This document shows, piece by piece, positions 16,749 to 24,938 of a DNA stretch of 64,000 nucleotides (position 1 is the first letter of the stretch; each line of letters starts with the position of its first letter). The translations under genes and the position numbers were made by a program. This DNA comes from Arthrobacter silvisoli. GTDB taxonomy: Bacteria > Actinomycetota > Actinomycetes > Actinomycetales > Micrococcaceae. The notes under the pieces are model-generated. The model was given only the letters and a program-made list of their open reading frames with translations, searched no databases and was not told the origin of the DNA. The DNA lies in contig NZ_QRCU01000078.1 of the NCBI RefSeq assembly GCF_003369445.1, forward strand, positions 88,116 to 152,115. Reading direction: 5' to 3'.

Positions 16749-19700
16749 CTTGCTTCCACCTTTTCCTGTGTCACAGGGACATCCACACGGTAGATCGCTT
16801 CCCAGTCCTCCGGGCCGTGTTCGGGACCGAACCACAGCAGCACCAGGGGAACGACCAGGAGTGCGAAAAGTGTCGTGGTCACCAGACCACAGACGATGAT
16901 GATGGCCATCGGCGCCAAGGCACCTGAGCCTGCCGCTCCGCCGAGCAGCGAGAGCGGGATGAGGACTACGGCGGTGATGGCCGCTGCCTTCAGCACTGGA
17001 GCCACGCGTTCCTTCGCGGCTGCCAGAACCACTGTGGCCCGGGAGGCGCCGGGGTGCTCCCGCCAGCCTCGGTCACAGGTTGCGGCGAAGACAGCTATGT
17101 TGCGGACGGCAACGCCGAGCAGTACAGCCAGCGCCGTCAAGCTGATCCAGGAGACGGACGGGCCGGCGAGGAAGGCCGCCAGGAAACCACCGGAGAGTGC
17201 CGCGGGGAGGCCAAGGAACGCGGCCACGGCTGTCTTCCAGCTGCGGACGGCGGTCTGCAGCAGAATCAGCACACCGATGAGGGCCGCTCCGCCAATAGCG
17301 AGTACGAGCATGTCGGCGTTCTGCTGGTCGGCGTACTTTGTCGGGATCTCGGCGTGGTACTCCAGTGGGAACTGCACGGTGTTGATCGCGGCTTGAATGT
17401 CGCGTTCGACGTCGGCCAACGGGCGGCCGCTGACTTCGCCGACGATGTCGAGGTACCGGCTCGTGGCGTGGTGGTTGATGACGGTTTCGTTCGCTGCGAG
17501 TCGCACCTTGGCAACGTCACCGAGCTTCACGTGGCCGCCGCTTGGAGTATCCAGGAGAAGCTCACGCAGGCTCGTCACGTCGTCACGGACGTCAGCGGTT
17601 CCGCGAACAACCACTTCGAAGACCTTTTGCTGCTCGAAGAGGTTGCCGACAACGATGCCCTGCATCAGGGTTGCGGCTGCGCGCCTTGCGTCGCCGGGCT
17701 TGATGCCCGCTGTCTGGGCCGCCTTGAGGTCAACTTCGACCTCCAGCACAGGAAGCTTCGTGGTGGAGTTCAGGCGCGGAGAGTTGAGTCCTTGTATGCC
17801 CGTCAGGGCCTTGCGGACCTCCTCGGCTTTCTGCGCCAGGATGTCGGAGTCCGTGCCGTAGACCCGCACAGCGAAGCCGGGCTGAATTGCGTCGCGTGTG
17901 GCACCGATTTGCTGCTGTGAGTAGCTCACAAGGTTGTGGGCGATTCCGGGGTAGCCGTCCACGATCTCCTGGACTGCGCTTTCAACCCGGGAGTAGTCGG
18001 CGTTCTGCGCGACCGAAACCCACAGCTCGGCCGAGCTGTTGCCGACCACTTGGTCGGAGGTGATGGCACGGCCAACGTGGCCTCCGACGCCGGACACGCC
18101 GGAGACGGTACGCAGTTCGTCCGCTGCCCTCGCCGCGATCCTGCTGACTTCGGACGTGGACGTTCCGGCCATCGCGTCCCATTGGATCAGGATCGTGCGA
18201 TCGGGCAGCGTGGGCACTACCGCGCGGTTGCCGGGCAGTTGCGACGCGGCCAGCAGGCCGGCGAGTCCGACGACGGCGACGGCCGCAGCGCCGAGGGGGA
18301 GCCTGCGGCGTCCTCTGTCCAGGGCCAGGCCATAGTAGCTCCGGGCTTTCCGGAAGCGGTTCGATTCATGCCTGCGGACGGCGTCGCGCTTCAGCAGCAG
18401 GTGAGCCATCACGGGCGTGACGCTGATTCCGACGACGAACGCCGCCAGCAGTGCCAGGGCCATCGACCAGACGAGGGGACGGAAGAAGGCCGCGTCGATT
18501 CCGGTGCTGAAGAGGGTGGGCACCAGGGCCAGGACGACGGCGAGGGACACGAGCAGCAGTGGTACGCGTACCCACCGGACGGCGGCACTCACATACGACT
18601 TGAAGTCGCCGTTCTGTTGCCTTCCATCGGGCAGCGGGGAGCCGCGGAGCTGGGCATGGATGTCCTCAACCACGTCACCCACAATCAGTGTCACCGCCAG
18701 GAGGATTCCCACCAGGACACTGATGTTCAGGGTGCTTCCCTGCAGTTCCAGGACCAGCACAGCCGCAGTGACTGACGTCGACAGCGCCACGAAGGCGACC
18801 AGGGCGGCACGCCACGACCTGAAGAGGAACCAGAACAGGGCCACAAGAAGGATCAGGCTGATGAGCAGGGCGATGCCCAGGCGATCGACGGTTTCCTGCA
18901 GGGCCGAGGCCGGCCGGAACACCGAAGTGTCGATGTCCACGCCTGTGAGGCCCGGTTCGAGGTCCTTGAGGGCAGATTCGACTGCTTTGGTTACCTGGAG
19001 GGTGTTGGCGGAAGGGAACTTTTCGATGACGAGAAGGAGTCCTGGATCCTGCCCGACGATGGCATCGCCAATGAGGGGCTGGTGGTCTTCCTTCAGGGTG
19101 GCCACGTCACCCAGCACAAGGGAGGGGTTGGAATCCTCCACGTGGATCTGGGCCAGCTCCTGTGGATTCCTGATCGGCAGGACGTGCTGAATGCCGAGGC
19201 GCTGGTTGGACGACTCGATGAAACCGCCGGTGCCAGGTGTAGACGCCTCCAGGAAGCTGAGCGGCGAAACCCACACGGCGTTGCCTGTGGACTGGATGAT
19301 CTGCTCCAGGGTCACGCCTTTGTCCCGCAGCGTGTTGGGATTGACCTCCACCTGGAGCTGTTGTTCGCGCTGGCCCCAGATGGACACGTTGGCGACACCC
19401 GGGACCCCGATGAGCCGAGGCTTGATCTTCCACCGTGCAAGTACGGACATATCGATGCCGGTCAGCTGCTTGGATGACATTCGCACCATGAGCAGCCGGC
19501 TGGTTGAAGACAACGGCTGCATGATCAGCGGCGGCGACGACACATTGGGCAGGGCGTGCGCCTGGGTCATGCGCTCGGCAACCATCTGCCGGGCACGCAT
19601 CAAGTCGGTGCCTTGACGGAAGACGAGTTCGATGGAGGACAGGCCCGGGACGGACTTGGACCGGATTTCTTCCAGCCAAGGGACGCCGTTGAGCAGGTCC

Positions 19701-19912
19701 GCCTCCATGGGAGTGGTGATGAGCTGCTCTACCTCGGCCGCGGACAGCCCCAGCGCCTCGGTCTGGATCTCAACGTGGGCGGGAGCGAACTCCGGGAGGC
19801 CATCGACGGCCATACGGGGAATGTTGACGATTCCGAAGGCGATAGTGCCGGCAGCAATAGCGAGCACGAGGATCCGGAATTGCAGGCTGAACCGCGTAAT
19901 CCACCCGAACAT
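16745..19912 (-). CDS. RND-superfamily efflux permease, diverged paralogue
   Basis: A 1055-residue RND permease, clearly paralogous to the one at 13127-16270: MAVDGLPEFAPAHVEIQT and LSAAEVEQLITTPMEA match the same blocks, and the loop repeats and C-terminal half align throughout. In the fourth span it reads LIVGDVVEDIHAQ where the partner reads VVVDDAIIDVENI, so the conserved Asp is Gly and the conserved Glu is His. It may therefore be a non-pumping partner in a mixed trimer, or use other residues. It is the first gene of the cluster; the best ribosome-binding site before ATG 19912 is a weak AGGCG. Confidence 0.85.
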   Translation of the reverse strand: MFGWITRFSLQFRILVLAIAAGTIAFGIVNIPRMAVDGLPEFAPAHVEIQTEALGLSAAEVEQLITTPMEADLLNGVPWLEEIRSKSVPGLSSIELVFRQGTDLMRARQMVAERMTQAHALPNVSSPPLIMQPLSSTSRLLMVRMSSKQLTGIDMSVLARWKIKPRLIGVPGVANVSIWGQREQQLQVEVNPNTLRDKGVTLEQIIQSTGNAVWVSPLSFLEASTPGTGGFIESSNQRLGIQHVLPIRNPQELAQIHVEDSNPSLVLGDVATLKEDHQPLIGDAIVGQDPGLLLVIEKFPSANTLQVTKAVESALKDLEPGLTGVDIDTSVFRPASALQETVDRLGIALLISLILLVALFWFLFRSWRAALVAFVALSTSVTAAVLVLELQGSTLNISVLVGILLAVTLIVGDVVEDIHAQLRGSPLPDGRQQNGDFKSYVSAAVRWVRVPLLLVSLAVVLALVPTLFSTGIDAAFFRPLVWSMALALLAAFVVGISVTPVMAHLLLKRDAVRRHESNRFRKARSYYGLALDRGRRRLPLGAAAVAVVGLAGLLAASQLPGNRAVVPTLPDRTILIQWDAMAGTSTSEVSRIAARAADELRTVSGVSGVGGHVGRAITSDQVVGNSSAELWVSVAQNADYSRVESAVQEIVDGYPGIAHNLVSYSQQQIGATRDAIQPGFAVRVYGTDSDILAQKAEEVRKALTGIQGLNSPRLNSTTKLPVLEVEVDLKAAQTAGIKPGDARRAAATLMQGIVVGNLFEQQKVFEVVVRGTADVRDDVTSLRELLLDTPSGGHVKLGDVAKVRLAANETVINHHATSRYLDIVGEVSGRPLADVERDIQAAINTVQFPLEYHAEIPTKYADQQNADMLVLAIGGAALIGVLILLQTAVRSWKTAVAAFLGLPAALSGGFLAAFLAGPSVSWISLTALAVLLGVAVRNIAVFAATCDRGWREHPGASRATVVLAAAKERVAPVLKAAAITAVVLIPLSLLGGAAGSGALAPMAIIIVCGLVTTTLFALLVVPLVLLWFGPEHGPEDWEAIYRVDVPVTQEKVEAR

Positions 19913-20057
19913 CGCTAACGCCTGGACTGTTCGCTGCGGGCGGGGCGGGGGACGGCTCTCCTGTTCCCGCAGGCGTTGGGGAAACGAGCAGACAAAAGGC
20001 GCATTTCAGTCTCCAAATCGTGAGACCTTTTGTCATTCCCCCCAGGCTCGGTATCAT
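19770..20057 (-). CDS. Possible short leader reading frame ahead of the RND operon
   Basis: ATG 20057 has a near-ideal AAAGGAG six bases upstream (20064-20070), the best ribosome-binding site in this cluster. The frame gives about 95 residues starting MIPSLGGMTKGL, with a KCAFC (CxxC) motif near residue 19, and runs 143 bp into the RND gene in another frame. It could be a leader peptide coupling translation to the permease, or a chance frame. I see no relative and no conserved domain. Listed because of the ribosome-binding site only. Confidence 0.3.
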   Translation of the reverse strand: MIPSLGGMTKGLTIWRLKCAFCLLVSPTPAGTGEPSPAPPAANSPGVSDVRVDYAVQPAIPDPRARYCCRHYRLRNRQHSPYGRRWPPGVRSRPR

Positions 20058-20213
20058 ATTGGACTCCTTTCTGCAAGTTGGCAATGAAATCCGGTACTCG
20101 TTTTTGGACCGGCCGTGTACTTACGTGGTGTGTGCCCGCTCTTGCCCCGCCATCGCTGCGTGGAATGCAGGCGCTCTGCGCCAGCCGGGCCGGGCTCCGT
20201 GCATTTGGTGCGC
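19913..20213. other. Intergenic region between divergent RND operon and leuS leader
   Basis: About 300 bp without a confident gene apart from the short frame listed above. On the minus strand, TTGCCA with a weak CAATAT at 17-bp spacing could drive the RND genes. A small dyad, GTCTC/GAGAC, lies near 20010-20030 and is followed by CTTTTG on the plus strand. On the plus strand the region ends in the leuS leader promoter. I recognise no known riboswitch or metal-regulator box. Confidence 0.4.
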
Positions 20214-20219
20214 TAGAGT
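20214..20219 (+). promoter_or_regulatory. -10 element of the leuS leader
   Basis: TAGAGT fits the actinobacterial TAnnnT -10 pattern and ends six bases before the ATG of the leader peptide, so transcription would start at or next to the A of that ATG (leaderless). No good -35 is visible at 17 bp. Supported by spacing only. Confidence 0.5.
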
Positions 20220-20225
20220 AGGGGC

Positions 20226-20252
20226 ATGCGTGCGATCCTTCTGCTTAGCTAG
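20226..20252 (+). CDS. Leucine-rich leader peptide of leuS (MRAILLLS)
   Basis: A nine-codon frame ATG-CGT-GCG-ATC-CTT-CTG-CTT-AGC-TAG encodes MRAILLLS, with three successive Leu codons just before the stop. It begins at the predicted transcription start, and its last base opens a stable hairpin followed by an intrinsic terminator before leuS. This is the layout of a ribosome-mediated attenuator sensing charged leucine tRNA. The leuA leader at 49541 shares the Leu-Leu-Leu-Ser codon block. The frame is visible; the regulatory role is inference. Confidence 0.7.
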   Translation: MRAILLLS

Positions 20253-20305
20253 CCGCCCGGTACCGGAACTACCGAGCGGCCGCCCCTCCTTGTCGAGGGG
20301 CTTTT
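20252..20305 (+). terminator. Attenuator: anti-parallel hairpin plus intrinsic terminator in the leuS leader
   Basis: The first stem pairs GCCGCCCGGTA (20252-20262) with TACCGAGCGGC (20270-20280), 10 of 11 positions matched. One base later GCCCCTC (20282-20288) pairs with GAGGGGC (20295-20301) around a six-base loop and is followed by TTTTGTGT, a typical Rho-independent terminator. It stands 71 bp upstream of leuS and would stop transcription before the gene. A ribosome stalled on the Leu codons would cover the 5' arm of the first stem. I could not identify one certain antiterminator pairing by eye. Confidence 0.72.
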
Positions 20306-20375
20306 GTGTGTCCGGGCAGGTGCCGGGGCTGCAGCAGGAGGCCATACCGCCAAGGAAGAACAGAAGAGGGCAGCA

Positions 20376-22907
20376 GTGAGCGTTCACCCGGAGACCGAAA
20401 CCGGAGCACAGGCAGGAACGGCGAACACCCCCGAGGAGGGTGTGTACAGCTTCGCAGCGATGGAGGCCAAGTGGCCCCAGGTGTGGGAGGACCTCAAGGT
20501 CTTCACCCCCTTGGACGACGGCTCCCGCGAGCGTCGCTACGTGCTGGACATGTTCCCGTACCCCTCCGGCGACCTGCACATGGGCCACGCCGAAGCGTTC
20601 GCCATGGGCGACGTCGTCGCGCGCTACCTGCGCCAGAAGGGTTATGACGTCCTGCACCCGATCGGCTGGGACTCCTTCGGCCTGCCCGCCGAAAATGCCG
20701 CCATCAAGCGCAACGCCCACCCCAGCGAGTGGACCTACACCAACATCGACACCCAGGCGGCGTCGTTCAAGCGGTACGCGATCTCCGCCGACTGGTCCCG
20801 CCGCCTGCACACTTCGGACCCGGAGTACTACCGCTGGACCCAGTGGCTGTTCAAGCGCTTCTACGAGCGCGGCCTGGCCTACCGCAAGGATTCCCCGGTC
20901 AACTGGTGCCCGAAGGACCTGACCGTGCTGGCGAACGAGCAGGTCGTCAACGGCGCCTGTGAACGTTGCGGCACTCCGGTCACCAAGAAGTCCCTGAACC
21001 AGTGGTACTTCAAGATCACCGAATACGCCGACCGCCTGCTCGATGACATGTCCGAGCTGCAGGGGCACTGGCCCGAGCGGGTCCTGGCCATGCAGCGGAA
21101 CTGGATCGGCCGCTCCGAGGGCGCCCACGTCCGTTTCGTCATTGAAGCTGCCGGACGCCGTCCCGAGAAGGAAGTGACGGTCTTCACCACCCGCCCGGAC
21201 ACCCTGTACGGGGCAACCTTCTTCGTCGTCGCCGCCGACGCCCACCTTGCCCTGGACCTGGTCACCCCGGAACAGCATGACGAACTCATGGCCTACCGCG
21301 AGAAGGTCAAGGCCCTCTCCGAAATCGAGCGCCAGTCCACCGAACGCGAGAAGACCGGTGTGTTCACCGGCCGTTACGCCATCAACCCGCTCAACGGCGA
21401 AAAGCTGCCCGTCTGGGCCGCCGACTACGTCCTCGCGGACTACGGCACCGGCGCCATCATGGCAGTTCCGGCGCACGACCAGCGCGACCTCGACTTCGCG
21501 AAGGCCTTCGGGCTGCCGGTCCGGGCTGTCCTGGAGACCGGCGCCGAGGACCCCGCGGAAAGCGGCGTCGCCACCTCCGGTGAAGGCACCCTGAAGAACT
21601 CCGGCGAGTTGGACGGACTGTCCAAGGCCGAGGCCATCCCGGCCGCCATCGAGATCCTCGAGAAGCTCGGCACGGGCGAGAAGTTCGTGAACTTCCGCCT
21701 GCGCGACTGGCTGCTGAGCCGCCAGCGTTTCTGGGGCACCCCGATCCCGATCATCCATTGCGCCGAATGCGGGGAGGTTCCGGTCCCCGATGACCAGCTG
21801 CCCGTCACGCTGCCGCAGGACCTGCGCGGAGAAGCCCTCGCCCCGAAGGGCACCTCCCCGCTGGCCGCCGCTGCGGAATGGGTCAATGTGGAATGCCCCA
21901 ACTGCGGCCGGGCCGCGCAGCGCGACACGGACACCATGGACACCTTCGTGGACTCCTCTTGGTACTTCCTGCGCTTCGTCTCTCCGCATTACACCGACGG
22001 CCCCTTCGACCCGGCGAAGATCAATGAGTGGATGCCTGTCGGCCAGTACGTGGGCGGCGTCGAGCATGCCATCCTGCACCTGCTCTACGCGCGTTTCTTC
22101 ACGAAGGTAGTGCACGACATGGGCCTGCTGGACGCGGACGAACCGTTCAGCGCCCTCCTGAACCAGGGCCAGGTGCTTAACGGCGGCAAGGCCATGAGCA
22201 AGTCGCTGGGCAACGGCGTGGACCTGGGCGAGCAACTGGACAAGTTCGGCGTGGACGCCGTGCGCCTGACCATGGTGTTCGCCTCCCCACCGGAGGACGA
22301 CGTCGACTGGGCGGATGTTTCGCCGGCCGGCTCGGCGAAGTTCCTGGCCCGCGCCTGGCGGCTCGGCCAGGACGTCAGCAGCGCGCCTGGCGTCGACTTC
22401 TCCGGCGGCGACCGCGCCCTGCGCACCGTCACGCACCGTACCATCGCCGAGGCGGCGGTACTGCTGGACAACAACAAGTTCAACGTCGTCGTGGCCAAGC
22501 TGATGGAGCTGGTGAACGCCACCCGCAAAACCATAGATTCAGCCTCCGGCGCCGGCGGAGCAGACCCTGCCGTCCGCGAAGCCGCCGAGGCTGTCGCTGT
22601 GATCCTGAGCCTCTTCGCCCCGTACACGGCCGAGGACCTCTGGAACCAGTTGGGCCACCCGGCCTCTGTGGCGAACGCCGGTTGGCCGGTCCACGACGAC
22701 TCGCTCCTGGTCCAGGAAACCGTCACGGCCGTGGTCCAGGTGCAGGGCAAGGTCCGCGACCGCCTCGAGGTCGCGCCGGACATCGCCGAAGATGCGCTGC
22801 GCGAACTGGCTCTGGCCAGCGACAACGTGCAACGTGCACTCGATGGGCGTGGCATCCGCACGGTGATCGTGCGGGCCCCCAAACTGGTGAACATCGTCCC
22901 TGCCTAG
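20376..22907 (+). CDS. leuS: Leucyl-tRNA synthetase
   Basis: Charges tRNA-Leu with leucine in the cytosol. The 843-residue product is a class I synthetase with the HIGH-like HMGH at residues 68-71 (YPSGDLHMGH), the KMSKS-like AMSKS at 606-610, an inserted CP1 editing domain (containing VFTTRPDTLYGATF and the GTGAIMAVPAHDQRD block) and the C-terminal anticodon-binding domain. GTG 20376 has AGAGGG about six bases upstream; the frame is open earlier but reads through the attenuator, so the later start is preferred. Expression is probably controlled by the Leu-codon leader just upstream. Confidence 0.97.
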   Translation: MSVHPETETGAQAGTANTPEEGVYSFAAMEAKWPQVWEDLKVFTPLDDGSRERRYVLDMFPYPSGDLHMGHAEAFAMGDVVARYLRQKGYDVLHPIGWDSFGLPAENAAIKRNAHPSEWTYTNIDTQAASFKRYAISADWSRRLHTSDPEYYRWTQWLFKRFYERGLAYRKDSPVNWCPKDLTVLANEQVVNGACERCGTPVTKKSLNQWYFKITEYADRLLDDMSELQGHWPERVLAMQRNWIGRSEGAHVRFVIEAAGRRPEKEVTVFTTRPDTLYGATFFVVAADAHLALDLVTPEQHDELMAYREKVKALSEIERQSTEREKTGVFTGRYAINPLNGEKLPVWAADYVLADYGTGAIMAVPAHDQRDLDFAKAFGLPVRAVLETGAEDPAESGVATSGEGTLKNSGELDGLSKAEAIPAAIEILEKLGTGEKFVNFRLRDWLLSRQRFWGTPIPIIHCAECGEVPVPDDQLPVTLPQDLRGEALAPKGTSPLAAAAEWVNVECPNCGRAAQRDTDTMDTFVDSSWYFLRFVSPHYTDGPFDPAKINEWMPVGQYVGGVEHAILHLLYARFFTKVVHDMGLLDADEPFSALLNQGQVLNGGKAMSKSLGNGVDLGEQLDKFGVDAVRLTMVFASPPEDDVDWADVSPAGSAKFLARAWRLGQDVSSAPGVDFSGGDRALRTVTHRTIAEAAVLLDNNKFNVVVAKLMELVNATRKTIDSASGAGGADPAVREAAEAVAVILSLFAPYTAEDLWNQLGHPASVANAGWPVHDDSLLVQETVTAVVQVQGKVRDRLEVAPDIAEDALRELALASDNVQRALDGRGIRTVIVRAPKLVNIVPA

Positions 22908-22912
22908 CCGGG

Positions 22913-22941
22913 AAGGCCGCCGGCTCCCGGCCGGCGGCCTT
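22913..22941 (+). terminator. Hairpin terminator after leuS
   Basis: AAGGCCGCCGG at 22913-22923 is exactly complementary to CCGGCGGCCTT at 22931-22941 with a seven-base loop, seven bases after the leuS stop codon. The downstream T content is low. Confidence 0.75.
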
Positions 22942-22993
22942 GTGCATCAGCGACCTCGCCGCACCCGGCAGTGACCAGTCCAGGAGGTGCCCT

Positions 22994-23989
22994 TTGCCGG
23001 ACCGTGAACCGCCTGCATGGCTGTGGCTGAAACAGCGGCTCTCGCGGCTGCGCCCGTCCACGACGCCGGCACGCGCCCCCGGTGCGGCGCCCGCCGTCGT
23101 ACGCACCGCCGTCGTGACCGATTCCGCGGCGGCGCTGCCGGCAGACTGGGTGAAGGCCTTTGTCGACGACGGCCGGCTGGCCGTGGTTCCGATGCCCGTG
23201 ATGGTGGGCGAGGAAATCTTCGGCGAAGGCGAAGATGACATCACCACCACCCTGGCCCTGGCGCTGGCCTCGGGCTCGGCCGTGAAGACATCCCGGCCGT
23301 CGCCCGGCCAATTTGAGCAGGCGTACCTGGCCGCGGCGGCGCGCGGATTCGAATCGGTGGTGTCCATCCATATTTCTGCCGAGCTCTCCGGAACGGTCGA
23401 GGCCGCCACGCTGGCCGCCGGCCGGGTTCCAATCCCGGTGGAAGTCCTCGATTCCCGCACCGTTGGCATGGCCCAGGGGATGGGCGTGCAAAGCGCGCTC
23501 CTGGCCGCGGCGGACGGCCGGACCGCCGAGGAAGTGCGCGCCTTCGCGGAGGAACGGCTCCGCCGCACCAAGGTCTACTTTTATGTGCCGAGCCTTGAGC
23601 AGCTGCGCCGCGGCGGGCGGATCGGCGCCGCGGCCTCCCTGTTGGGCACCATGCTCGCCATCAAACCGATCCTGGCGGTCGACGGCGGCCGGATCGTGCC
23701 GCTCGAAAAGGTCCGCTCCGCCGCGAAGGCGGTCGCCCGGCTCGAGGAGATCGTGGCCGCCGACGTCGCCGCCCGTCCGCTTGGCGAAGCCAGGCTCGCC
23801 GTCCACCATTTCGGGAACCTCGCGGAGGCGGAAGGGCTGGCCGGGCGGCTCGCGGCCCGGTGCCCCGGTACTCCCAAGGCCCAGCTCAGTGCCCTGCCAG
23901 CGGTGCTCGGCGCCCACGCCGGCCTCGGTGTCCTCGCCGTGATTGTCGGCGAAAGCAGCACGCCCGGAGCGGCACTCCCGGGGCAATAA
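22994..23989 (+). CDS. DegV-family fatty-acid-binding protein
   Basis: DegV/FakB proteins bind a fatty acid, in many bacteria for phosphorylation by fatty acid kinase FakA. The 331-residue product has the family start VVTDSAAALP after a basic N-terminal extension of about 35 residues, the lipid-contacting SIHISAELSGT, the LDSRTVGMAQG loop and YFYVPSLEQLRRGGRI. TTG 22994 is chosen because a perfect AGGAGG (22982-22987) lies six bases upstream. No fakA-like gene is adjacent, so the partner is elsewhere or absent. Confidence 0.9.
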   Translation: MPDREPPAWLWLKQRLSRLRPSTTPARAPGAAPAVVRTAVVTDSAAALPADWVKAFVDDGRLAVVPMPVMVGEEIFGEGEDDITTTLALALASGSAVKTSRPSPGQFEQAYLAAAARGFESVVSIHISAELSGTVEAATLAAGRVPIPVEVLDSRTVGMAQGMGVQSALLAAADGRTAEEVRAFAEERLRRTKVYFYVPSLEQLRRGGRIGAAASLLGTMLAIKPILAVDGGRIVPLEKVRSAAKAVARLEEIVAADVAARPLGEARLAVHHFGNLAEAEGLAGRLAARCPGTPKAQLSALPAVLGAHAGLGVLAVIVGESSTPGAALPGQ

Positions 23990-24070
23990 CTCCGTTCCTC
24001 CACAGGCCCTGCGCCGGCGCGGCTTTCCACATAGCGCCCGCAGGCGGCGGCAGCACAGCCCGGCGGAACC

Positions 24071-24076
24071 TAGGCT
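24071..24076 (+). promoter_or_regulatory. Putative -10 element of comEA (leaderless)
   Basis: TAGGCT lies seven bases upstream of the comEA ATG, and no ribosome-binding site is visible in between. This is the arrangement of a leaderless actinobacterial transcript. Confidence 0.45.
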
Positions 24077-24083
24077 CGGATTC

Positions 24084-24938
24084 ATGCCGCGCCGGAACCA
24101 GGACCCGTTAGCCGGCGATGCCGCGCGCGCAGCCAGGCGCCGGCTGACATCCCGTTTGGGCGTCGCGGAATCGGGGACGTCTTCCGGGCCGGGGGAGGAC
24201 CTTCTCCTCCCGGGCGGGGAAACCTCCGCGCTGCAGGACATTGACTGTGAAAGCGCGCAAAGCGGCCGGAGCGCCCGCGTCAGGTGGCGGGTGCCCTGGC
24301 GGGTCCCGGCCTTGCTCCTGGTTCCGGCGCTGTTGCTGGCCTTCTGGATTGGCTGGCAGGCGTGGGCCGGGCGGCCGCCTGCGGAGCAACTTCAGCCGGC
24401 GGACGGGACTCCCGCGGACGTCTCGGGTCCGGTTCCGTCAGGAGCTGAACCCGGTTCCGGTGGCTCCGGGGGCGCCCGCATGGTGGTCCACGTGGCAGGT
24501 GCCGTGAGGAAGCCGGGCATCGTCAGCCTGCCCGTGGGGTCCCGGGTTTTCGAGGCAATCGACGCGGCGGGAGGGGCTGTCGCGGGGTCGTCCCTGGACA
24601 GCCTGAACCTTGCCGCCGTGGTCCAGGACGGCGCCAAAATCCAGGTTCCCTTGAAGGGCGAAGAAACCGCAACGCCCGGCTCCGGTGGAACTACTGCCTC
24701 CGGCAGTCCGTCGGGCGGCGGGGCGGGTGCCGGTGGCATGGTAGGTGCCAGGATCAACATCAACACTGCGTCGGCGGCGGAGCTCGACGAGTTGCCCAGG
24801 GTGGGCCCGGTCCTGGCCGAGCGCATCGTGGCCTGGCGTGAAGAACATGGTCCCTTTGCCGCCGTCGAAGAACTCGACGCTGTGGACGGCGTCGGTCCCA
24901 AAATGCTCGAGGCGCTCCTTCCACTGGTGACAGTCTGA
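24084..24938 (+). CDS. comEA: ComEA-type helix-hairpin-helix DNA-binding protein
   Basis: Membrane-anchored DNA receptor of the competence-type uptake system. The 284-residue protein has one transmembrane segment (about residues 74-95), an SLBB domain (about 133-190, starting VVHVAGAVRKPGIV), a Gly/Ser linker and a C-terminal double HhH domain (about 224-284, ININTASAAELDELPRVGP). Its stop overlaps the comEC start by one base. The start is probably leaderless. Whether this strain takes up DNA is doubtful, because comEC is incomplete. Confidence 0.92.
   Translation: MPRRNQDPLAGDAARAARRRLTSRLGVAESGTSSGPGEDLLLPGGETSALQDIDCESAQSGRSARVRWRVPWRVPALLLVPALLLAFWIGWQAWAGRPPAEQLQPADGTPADVSGPVPSGAEPGSGGSGGARMVVHVAGAVRKPGIVSLPVGSRVFEAIDAAGGAVAGSSLDSLNLAAVVQDGAKIQVPLKGEETATPGSGGTTASGSPSGGGAGAGGMVGARININTASAAELDELPRVGPVLAERIVAWREEHGPFAAVEELDAVDGVGPKMLEALLPLVTV

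Noticed and set aside
20214..20375. T-box riboswitch for leuS
   Set aside because: No T-box sequence or specifier-loop architecture; the leader is too short and contains a Leu-codon peptide instead.
20121..22436. Very long open frame (771 codons) on the minus strand opposite leuS
   Set aside because: It is a mirror of leuS caused by high GC at third codon positions; its product is low-complexity Gly/Val/Asp/Arg-rich with no domain.
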